NCBI GenBank assembly: GCA_902464015.1
Contig: CABQHM010000025.1
Coordinates: 1-47,862, forward strand
DNA from: an uncultured Coriobacteriales bacterium
Lineage (GTDB): Bacteria > Actinomycetota > Coriobacteriia > Coriobacteriales > UMGS124
Direction of reading: 5' to 3'
DNA length: 47,862 nucleotides
The notes under the pieces were generated by a model, which did no database searches, was not told where the DNA came from, and worked only from the letters and a program-made list of their open reading frames with translations. The translations under genes and the position numbers were made by a program. Below, one piece after another: positions 39,285-45,680 of this stretch (the first letter of the stretch is position 1; the number at the start of each line of letters is the position of its first letter).

Positions 39285-41000
39285 ATGACCAGCTCGTACA
39301 TGAGGATGTCGCGCCTGTACGCCCCCACGCTGCGTGAGGATCCCCAGGACGCCGACATCGCCAGCCATCGCCTGTTGCTGCGTGCCGGCTGCATCCGCAA
39401 GACCGCCTCGGGCCTGTACTCTTACCTGCCCCTGGCATGGCGCTCGCTGCTCAAGATCGAGCAGATCGTGCGCGAGGAGATGGACGCCATCGACGCCCAG
39501 GAGCTCATGCTTCCCATCCTCACGCCTGCCGAGTTCTGGCACCAGTCGGGCCGTTGGAACGACTACGGCCCCGAGCTCATGCGCATCTCCGACCGTCACG
39601 ACCGCGAGTTCTGCCTGGGCCCGACGCATGAGGAGACCTTCACCGACCTCGTGCGCAACGAGCTGCGCTCCTACAAGCAGCTGCCTGTGACGCTCTATCA
39701 GATTCAGGACAAGTTCCGCGACGAGGCTCGTCCGCGCTTCGGCCTGCTGCGCGGTCGCGAGTTCATCATGAAGGACGCATACTCCTTCCATGCCGACCAC
39801 GAGAGCCTCCAGAAGACCTACGAGGATATGAACGGCGCCTATGCCCGCGTGTGCGAGCGCTGCGGCATCGACTACGCTGCCGTTGAGGCCGACTCCGGCC
39901 AGATCGGTGGCAAGGTCACGACCGAGTTTATGGCGCTTGCCGAGGCCGGCGAGGCCGAGCTCGTGTACTGCGAGTGCGGTTACGCCGCCGACGTCGAGGC
40001 TGCCGAGGCCCGTCCCCATCTCACGATGTGTGAGGCAACTGCCTGCGAGAAGGTCTACACGCCTGGCTGCGGCACCATCGAGGACGTCGCCACGTTCCTC
40101 AAGGTTCCCACCAACGAGACGGTCAAGGCCTTTGCCCTCGTTGCCGACGACGGCCAGGGCTGGGTCGTGTTCGTGCCCGGTGACCACGAGGTCAACGAGT
40201 GCGCCCTCGAGCACCGCTTCGGCGAGTGGCGCATGATGAACGAGGAAGAGCTTGTGGCTTTCGGCCTTGTCAAGGGCTTCATCGGTCCTAAGGGCATCTC
40301 CGACAAGGTGCATGTGCTTGCCGACGAGTCGCTGCGCGCTCAGAAGCGCTGGATCTGTGGCGCCAATGAGGCTGACTACCACTTCGTCGCTGCCGAGTGC
40401 GGCGTCGACTTCCCCGAGCCCGAGTATGCCTTCGTTGCCGCCGCCCAGGCCGGCGACGCGTGCCCCTGCTGCGGCAAGCCCCTCTCCAGCGCTCGCGGCA
40501 TCGAGATGGGCCAGACCTTCCAGCTCGGTACCAAGTACTCCGACGCCATGGGTGCCACCTTCGCCGATGAGAACGGCGTTGAGCAGCCCTTCCTCATGGG
40601 TTGCTACGGTATCGGCGTGTCGCGCACCCTGGCCGCCATCGTCGAGCAGCACAACGACGAGAACGGCATCGTGTGGCCTGTCTCCGTCGCTCCTTACGAG
40701 GTCGCCGTCATTCCGCTTGCCTGCGGTGACGACGTGCTCCAGCCCCTGGCCGAGAAGGTCGCGGCTGAGCTTGCCGAGCAGGGCATCGAGGTCGTGCTTG
40801 ACGACCGCGACGAGCGCCCCGGCGTGAAGTTTGCCGACAACGACCTCATGGGCTTTCCCTTCCAGGTCGTCATCGGCAAGAAGAGTGCGGCTGCCGGCAA
40901 CGTCGAGCTCAAGTGCCGCGCCACCGGCGAGCGCACCGTTGTGCCTGCCGCCGAGGTTGCCGCCCAGCTCGCCGAGGCCATCAAGGCCCAGCGCGCCTAA
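39285..41000 (+). CDS. proS: prolyl-tRNA synthetase (bacterial type, with editing domain)
   Basis: Class II synthetase charging tRNA-Pro. The 571-residue product has motif 1 region (ELMLPILTPAEFWHQSGRW), motif 2 (QIQDKFRDEARPRFGLLRGREFIMKDAYSF in blocks) and motif 3 (GCYGIGVSRTLAAI). A YbaK-like editing domain is inserted between motifs 2 and 3 at about residues 225-400, and an anticodon-binding domain ends the protein. GGAG at 39271-39274 lies 10 bases before ATG 39285. Confidence 0.98.
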   Translation: MTSSYMRMSRLYAPTLREDPQDADIASHRLLLRAGCIRKTASGLYSYLPLAWRSLLKIEQIVREEMDAIDAQELMLPILTPAEFWHQSGRWNDYGPELMRISDRHDREFCLGPTHEETFTDLVRNELRSYKQLPVTLYQIQDKFRDEARPRFGLLRGREFIMKDAYSFHADHESLQKTYEDMNGAYARVCERCGIDYAAVEADSGQIGGKVTTEFMALAEAGEAELVYCECGYAADVEAAEARPHLTMCEATACEKVYTPGCGTIEDVATFLKVPTNETVKAFALVADDGQGWVVFVPGDHEVNECALEHRFGEWRMMNEEELVAFGLVKGFIGPKGISDKVHVLADESLRAQKRWICGANEADYHFVAAECGVDFPEPEYAFVAAAQAGDACPCCGKPLSSARGIEMGQTFQLGTKYSDAMGATFADENGVEQPFLMGCYGIGVSRTLAAIVEQHNDENGIVWPVSVAPYEVAVIPLACGDDVLQPLAEKVAAELAEQGIEVVLDDRDERPGVKFADNDLMGFPFQVVIGKKSAAAGNVELKCRATGERTVVPAAEVAAQLAEAIKAQRA

Positions 41001-41046
41001 GTGCCGCATGGTGCCTTCGGGCGCCTGAGATATTCCTGCATCAGAT

Positions 41047-41080
41047 AAGGGTCGTCCGAGAGCATCGGGCGGCCCTTTTT
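41047..41080 (+). terminator. intrinsic terminator after proS
   Basis: AAGGGTCGTCCGA (41047-41059) pairs with TCGGGCGGCCCTT (41065-41077), with wobble, around GAGCA, followed by a T-run. It ends the proS transcript. Confidence 0.88.
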
Positions 41081-41107
41081 GCGCAAGGTGAAATGAGGTT
41101 CAAACGA

Positions 41108-41145
41108 GGAAGGGGACTGCCTGGAATACCGGGCAGCCCCCTTCC
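41108..41145. terminator. hairpin between convergent proS and hydrolase genes
   Basis: GGAAGGGG plus CTGCCTGG pairs with CCGGGCAG plus CCCCTTCC around AATA, with small internal bulges. T-runs are weak on both sides. Its position just past the end of the minus-strand gene suggests that it terminates that gene. Confidence 0.5.
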
Positions 41146-41211
41146 TTGTGTTGACGCGCGTTTTACCTAAAGCTTGGACGTTGGCGCCGTCCCGGCGCTA
41201 CCGCGAGCTTT

Positions 41212-42321
41212 CTAGCTGAGCGTCACACCGCCCAGCCAGCCCCAGCGGGGAGTGACGGTGGAACCGTAATAGCTTATCCAGCTGCCCAGATCGATGGTGC
41301 GGATGTAGCCGATGTTGTCCATCACGGTGCCGCCGCCCACGTAGATGCCCACATGGCCGTAGATCTGGCCAGCCGAGGTGTGGGGGTGCGAGGACACGGC
41401 CACGATCATGCCCGGCTGGATGGAGCCCTGGTCGGAGGAATAGCACCAGGAGGCGTACATGTCGCAGGCGTCGCCGCCGAAATAGCCGATGCCGGCATTG
41501 GTGAAGACGTTGGTTACCCATGCAGCGCAGTAGCCGGCGCCGGGGGAGGGCGTGGAGTTGCAGCAGCTCACAACGGCGCTTGCCGAGGTGCCGCCGTAGG
41601 AGCCCGAGGTCTGGGCGGCTGCTGCGGCTTCGGCGGCCGCGGCAGCTTCGGCTGCGGCCTGAGCCTGGGCGATGAGCTCCTGGTTGTACTGCTCGGTGAG
41701 GGCCTGCACCTGCTCGTCGAGGCTCGAAAGCAGGTTGTAGGCGTCGTTTTGGCGCTGCAGCATCTGGGCGAGCTGGTCTTCCTGCTGGGCCTTCAGGTCC
41801 TCGAGCTCGGCGAGCTGGGTCTCGAGCTCGGCCTCCCAGGCTTCGAGCTGCGCCTGGGTGTCTTTGATCTGGGCGATGAGTTCGGCCTCGGCGTCGCTCA
41901 CCTTGTTGAGGTAGTAGATGTTGCGGAACAGCTCCTCAAAGTCGGCCGCGTTGAGCACCACGTCGATGGGTGTGGTAGTGCCGTGCTTGTAGCTGTTCGA
42001 CACGTAGGTGGCGAGCTCTTCCTGCTCGGCGGCAAGCTGGGCCTTCGTGGCCTCGATCTGCTCCTGGGTCTGGCCGATCTCGATGTTCTTGGCCTCGATG
42101 GCGCCCAGCGTTGCGTCGAGCTCCTGGCTGAGCTGCTGGTACTCCCAGGCGAGCTCGTCGATCTGAGCCTGCACGGCCTCGTATTGTGCCTGTGCGTCGG
42201 CCAGGGCGGCTGCGGTTGCCTCCTCGGCACAAGACGTGCGGGGTGACAGGCCGGCGCAGCAGCCGAGCACTGCGGCACAGCTGGCAAGGGTTGCGAACTG
42301 GCGGCGAGAAAGCAAAGCCAT
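41212..42321 (-). CDS. secreted coiled-coil peptidoglycan hydrolase (NlpC/P60 or CHAP-type)
   Basis: Predicted cell-wall endopeptidase or amidase. From the ATG at 42321 (GAAAGG upstream) the product is 369 residues. The signal sequence has a twin-arginine pattern SRRQFA followed by a hydrophobic stretch and VLGC, which could be a lipobox; cleavage after TSCA is also possible. A long coiled coil at about residues 35-220, like PcsB or CwlO, leads to an Ala-rich linker and a C-terminal domain. There Cys265 (GYCAAWV) and His323 (YGHVGIYVGGG) are the likely catalytic pair. Open sequence upstream of this ATG does not look like protein. Which bond it cuts is unknown. Confidence 0.88.
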   Translation of the reverse strand: MALLSRRQFATLASCAAVLGCCAGLSPRTSCAEEATAAALADAQAQYEAVQAQIDELAWEYQQLSQELDATLGAIEAKNIEIGQTQEQIEATKAQLAAEQEELATYVSNSYKHGTTTPIDVVLNAADFEELFRNIYYLNKVSDAEAELIAQIKDTQAQLEAWEAELETQLAELEDLKAQQEDQLAQMLQRQNDAYNLLSSLDEQVQALTEQYNQELIAQAQAAAEAAAAAEAAAAAQTSGSYGGTSASAVVSCCNSTPSPGAGYCAAWVTNVFTNAGIGYFGGDACDMYASWCYSSDQGSIQPGMIVAVSSHPHTSAGQIYGHVGIYVGGGTVMDNIGYIRTIDLGSWISYYGSTVTPRWGWLGGVTLS

Positions 42322-42601
42322 TGACAAGGGCCTTTCGATTGAGGCGATGTTGCATAAGGTGTTGCAAAAGCGAATAAAGTATATCGTGCGCCCGGACAGC
42401 TGGTGGCATTGCCTGCGCGATTGCGCCTGCAGCCCATGCAATTGGCAGAGTGTGATTCGCGTGTTTTGCGTCGCCGATAGGGGAGCCTGCCGTATTCTTT
42501 TGTGTGTTCAGCCTGGTGGACGCCCGTGAGTTGGGCGGGCGTCTGGGGTCGCTGCACTTCTCGCAAGAGCGTGGCCGAGCACCTTTGAAACGGAGCCTTG
42601 G
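42322..42601. other. divergent intergenic region, hydrolase / SLH-BspA gene
   Basis: 280 bases holding both promoters of the divergent pair. On the minus strand, TATACT at 42383-42378 is a possible -10 for the hydrolase. On the plus strand TATTCT at 42493-42498 is a weak -10 for the surface gene. A direct repeat TGTTGCA at 42348-42354 and 42360-42366 (12-base spacing) could be an operator. Nothing stronger was found. Confidence 0.35.
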
Positions 42602-44359
42602 ATGCCATCTGAGAACCTTGCCAGCGCCTTCCATACGTCTGCCTCCAGGCGCAGGCCCGCTGTGCTTGCGGCCCTGCTTGCCTGCCTCACCGCCCTCGTG
42701 CTTGCTTGCATGGTCCCTGGCTATGCCCGGGCGTCGTACTTTAGCGACGTACCGGAGGACGAGTGGTATGCTACATGGGTCAATCAGGCCTTTGACCAAG
42801 GGCTCATGTCGGGCTACACCGATGCGAATGATGAGCTCACGGGCCTTTTCGGCCCCGACGACGAGCTTACGCGCGCCCAGGTGGCCATGGTGCTGTGGCG
42901 CATGGCGGGCATGCCTGGGATTCACGAGGGCTGCCTGTTCGACGATGTGGAATTTGGCGCCTGGTACGAGGCGGCGGTCGACTGGTGCGTGGAGGCGGGC
43001 GTGGTTACCGGTTACACCTCAGGCACCGACGAGGGGTGCTTTCGCCCCGACAGGCCCGTCAGCCGCCAAGAGCTTGCCGTGATGGCCTGGCGTTATGCCC
43101 AGTGGGCGGGCATGGACACCACAAAGCCCGACCCTGTGCCGCTTGAGTCCACCACCGATTGGGAAAGTGCCGACTCCTGGGCGTTAGAGGCCCTCACGTG
43201 GACGGCGGCCACGGGCGTTCTCTCAGGCTTTGATAACCAAGACGGGACGAAGTCCATCAGGCCGTTCGGCACCGCCACCCGCGCCCAGGCGGCAAAGGTG
43301 TTTGTTGTGCTCTCCGACCAGCCCAGCCTGCCCGACCCCGACAAGAAGCCCACCGACGGCGCGGAATCGGGCGAGGACAACCCCGGCGACACTCACGACA
43401 AGCCCGCCTACGCGGTGTTGTACACCGACGGCCTGCTGTCGTTGCAGCGCGGCGATGACAAGGACCCCGCCCATGGCGAGATGCTCGGCGCCTGGCAATG
43501 GGACGGGGCGTCTTCCCCCTGGTACGAGCAGCGCGACTCCGTGTACACGGTCGTTGTGCGCGACACGGTCTGCGCACGCGGGGGAGGCGTCTTCCGCGGC
43601 CTTGCATGCTGCACCTCGATGGACCTTGCGCGTCTGGACGTGTCGGGCACGGCACTGCTCGACTCGATGTTTCGCTCCTGTGCCTCGCTCGAGACGCTCG
43701 ACTTGTCGAGTTGGGACACGTCGAGCGTAGAAAACTTTTCGTGCATGTTCGAGGGCTGCTCGTCGCTGCGCGAGCTCAACCTGGCGGGCTTCGACACCTC
43801 CCGTGCGCTCGACCTGTCGTGGATGTTCTCAGGCTGCTCGGCCCTGAAGGCGGTCGACGTGTCTGGCTGGGACGTGCATCGGGCCGAGTCACTCTCGGCG
43901 ATGTTCCGCGGCTGCGCCTCGCTTGAGGCGCTCGACCTTTCCGGCTGGGATGTGAGCTCCGCGCTCTACCTGGCCTCGATGTTTTGCGACTGCGCGGCCC
44001 TGACCTCGCTGGACGTCTCCGCCTGGGACGTCTCGGGCGCCATCGACTGCTCGCACATGTTCGACGGTTGCACCTCGCTTGACCCGGCAGATATCCCCAG
44101 TTGGGATGCGCCTACTGAGGTGGACAGGGGCGGCGAGTTCGCGGATGCGAGCGAAGGCGAGGCCGAGAAGCCCTCCGTCGAGCCGATGCCTGACGAGGGC
44201 TTTGCGGATGAGCCCGCCGTCCTCGACGAGGACTCCGCGGGTGAATCTGCCGCCTCCGATGGGGATGCCGCGGATGGGCCCACCACTTTCGACGAGGGCG
44301 ACCCTGCGCTCGTTGTGCTCGAGTTAGGGGAGAACTCCGTCTCTGCTCTGGCCGCCTAG
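42602..44359 (+). CDS. SLH-domain surface protein with BspA-type (DUF285) leucine-rich repeats
   Basis: Predicted secreted wall-associated protein. The 585 residues comprise a signal peptide cut near ARA/S at about residue 45 and three SLH-like domains at about 46-240, which bind secondary wall polymers. After an acidic Pro/Asp linker, a cap module starts YAVLYTDGLLSLQRG. About six 26-residue repeats of the LDLSGWDVSSA...MF.GC type follow. The acidic tail is rich in Glu, Asp and Ala, with no LPXTG motif and no terminal membrane segment, so SLH domains are the only visible anchor. ATG 42602 follows ACGGAG. A longer paralogue starts at 45681. BspA-type repeats are known in adhesins; the ligand here is unknown. 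Confidence 0.87.
   Translation: MPSENLASAFHTSASRRRPAVLAALLACLTALVLACMVPGYARASYFSDVPEDEWYATWVNQAFDQGLMSGYTDANDELTGLFGPDDELTRAQVAMVLWRMAGMPGIHEGCLFDDVEFGAWYEAAVDWCVEAGVVTGYTSGTDEGCFRPDRPVSRQELAVMAWRYAQWAGMDTTKPDPVPLESTTDWESADSWALEALTWTAATGVLSGFDNQDGTKSIRPFGTATRAQAAKVFVVLSDQPSLPDPDKKPTDGAESGEDNPGDTHDKPAYAVLYTDGLLSLQRGDDKDPAHGEMLGAWQWDGASSPWYEQRDSVYTVVVRDTVCARGGGVFRGLACCTSMDLARLDVSGTALLDSMFRSCASLETLDLSSWDTSSVENFSCMFEGCSSLRELNLAGFDTSRALDLSWMFSGCSALKAVDVSGWDVHRAESLSAMFRGCASLEALDLSGWDVSSALYLASMFCDCAALTSLDVSAWDVSGAIDCSHMFDGCTSLDPADIPSWDAPTEVDRGGEFADASEGEAEKPSVEPMPDEGFADEPAVLDEDSAGESAASDGDAADGPTTFDEGDPALVVLELGENSVSALAA
43697..44110 (+). repeat. 78-base BspA-type repeats in first SLH protein
   Basis: LDL/VDV-type units start at 43697, 43775, 43853, 43931, 44009 and 44087, each 78 bases (26 residues) apart. 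A shorter 63-base unit begins at 43634. Units are diverged at DNA level, unlike the array in the downstream paralogue. Confidence 0.85.
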
Positions 44360-44432
44360 CCCACTTAGCACAACGTGCCCCCGCCGCCCCCTTTCTGGGT
44401 TCAGTGGGGCCTTAGCTTGTCCCCCTCGAACG

Positions 44433-45329
44433 TTATTTGATGAACCCAAAACGGTTCAGGACATCAGTAAGTATCGGACTTTCTTGAGAGAACTGCTGCG
44501 AAAGCGTACGTATGGAGCCATGCACCTCTTCAATGGTTTCGGGTGACAGAATGTTGCCCATCAGATTGACCGCGTCAAAGAGGCTGATGTCATGGACGGG
44601 CCCCATCTTTGCACAGTACAAGCGGTCGCCGTGCGCGCATATGTTTCGACACTCCACCAGGGCGCGCAGCGTGAGGCGCATGGCATGTGGCGTCAGGACG
44701 CTCTTTTCGGTCCTGTGCTGTAGGTGCACAACACGCTTGCATATTTGGTTCTGTTCAGTTCTGGGTAGCAGATTGAAAAAGTATGATACGTTTCCAAACG
44801 TCAGTTCGTTTACAAGCACCCATAGGGGCACTTCGCCGTATCGTTCCCGGTAGTGCTGGATATAAGGCTTGCACTGTCGCTGTGCAACGGCTTTATACCG
44901 CAGCTCCTCGATGAATTTTGGCAAATCGGCGACGAACGCCTTTTGACCGGGCATGTAATCCTGGCGCGTTGTGTAGTTTTCCATATCGAGGTATGCCGCT
45001 GGTTCTGGATGGTGCTCGCAAAACGTGTGTGCGCTAACGGATTTCACCCGTGTCTCGCAGCGCAAAAGGTATCCCAGCATGAGTTCGCGCAGTTTTGCGT
45101 CGAAACGGTACAGGGCATAGATGTCGGAAAACGATGCCCCGGCTATATATCTTTCCTCTGGGGAAGACGAGCTGGCGATGCGGTCGATAAAAGGCGCTTT
45201 GTAGCCGTTTATCACGGCATAATAGTTTTCGCCAAGAAGAATATCGCCGTCGGAGGCGCTGACCCGCAGACCTCTTCGGCTGAGGATCTCCAATTGTTCT
45301 GGTATGGAGCAGAACGGTTTTGCAGGCAT
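44433..45329 (-). CDS. Abi_2/AbiF-type abortive-infection protein (HEPN)
   Basis: Predicted phage-defence toxin. The 298-residue product matches the Abi_2 (AbiD/AbiF) pattern: N-terminal EQLEILSRRGLRV and GENYYAVINGYKAPF, central VPLWVLVNELTFGNVSYFF, and a HEPN-type R-x4-H motif at Arg228-His233 (CRNICAHGDR). ETRVKSVSAH at Arg94-His101 may be a second R-x6-H site. HEPN domains of this kind are commonly RNases. It lies opposite to the two flanking surface genes. Two sampled 60-base lines (44461 and 44761) hold 28 and 25 G+C, against 42 at line 43861, suggesting transfer. GGAGG at 45338-45334 lies four bases before the ATG. A candidate structured RNA precedes it. Confidence 0.85.
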   Translation of the reverse strand: MPAKPFCSIPEQLEILSRRGLRVSASDGDILLGENYYAVINGYKAPFIDRIASSSSPEERYIAGASFSDIYALYRFDAKLRELMLGYLLRCETRVKSVSAHTFCEHHPEPAAYLDMENYTTRQDYMPGQKAFVADLPKFIEELRYKAVAQRQCKPYIQHYRERYGEVPLWVLVNELTFGNVSYFFNLLPRTEQNQICKRVVHLQHRTEKSVLTPHAMRLTLRALVECRNICAHGDRLYCAKMGPVHDISLFDAVNLMGNILSPETIEEVHGSIRTLSQQFSQESPILTDVLNRFGFIK

Positions 45330-45338
45330 GGTACCTCC

Positions 45339-45420
45339 AAATGAGAAAGGGCCGCAGTACCTTGCGGCATGCGACCCTTCCCAGTACCGGCCTCCGTGGA
45401 GCGTCCGGTCCGTATCATTG
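45339..45420 (-). ncRNA. candidate abiF-like structured RNA upstream of the Abi_2 gene
   Basis: Read on the minus strand, about 80 bases between a promoter and the Abi_2 ribosome site can fold into two hairpins. One spans 45408-45387 (CCGG arms with an inner CTC/GAG pairing). The other has a 10-bp stem 45379-45370 with 45356-45347, including one wobble, and is followed by CCCTTTCTCATTT. An alternative inner stem GCCGCA/TGCGGC (45369-45364 with 45356-45351) competes with it. GGTACTG occurs twice. An RNA class named abiF has been described upstream of Abi_2 genes. The position fits, but I could not compare with its covariance model. Confidence 0.4.
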
Positions 45421-45425
45421 ACGCA

Positions 45426-45454
45426 AATGTATCACCTGTCGACGCCCTTGTCTA
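45426..45454 (-). promoter_or_regulatory. promoter for the Abi_2 locus
   Basis: On the minus strand TAGACA (45454-45449) lies 17 bases before TACATT (45431-45426), which also has an extended TGA just upstream. The predicted RNA start is near 45419, at the edge of the candidate structured RNA. Confidence 0.55.
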
Positions 45455-45680
45455 GAATGGCATGAAAACACTGCCTGTTGAGAGCGGTGCGGTGCCGTTG
45501 GGGGAGGCGTGTGGCTGCGCTTTGCACAGAGGCCGATTTGTTGACGACAATTCAGCACATGCCCATCGGCCATTTGCCCAAGCTGCGCACGTTGCCCATA
45601 TGCGCGAGTGTACAATGCGTGTATCTTAAGTTGCGCTGAAGGTCCCAGGGGGCTTGCGGCGCGAGGAAAGGAGCGATGGT
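45455..45680. other. gene-free stretch upstream of second SLH protein
   Basis: No gene seen. TACAAT at 45611-45616 is a possible -10 for the downstream surface gene, without a well-spaced -35. GCCCA recurs at 45561, 45576 and 45594. AAAGGAG at 45667-45673 is the ribosome site of the next gene. Confidence 0.4.

Noticed and set aside
41353..42246. Plus-strand open frame inside the wall hydrolase
   Set aside because: Antisense to the coiled-coil region; its Gly/Val/Leu-rich sequence mirrors the codon pattern of the real minus-strand gene.
45420..45424. GCGTC/GACGC hairpin as part of the Abi_2 leader RNA
   Set aside because: Its 5' arm lies at or upstream of the predicted transcription start, so it would probably not be in the RNA.
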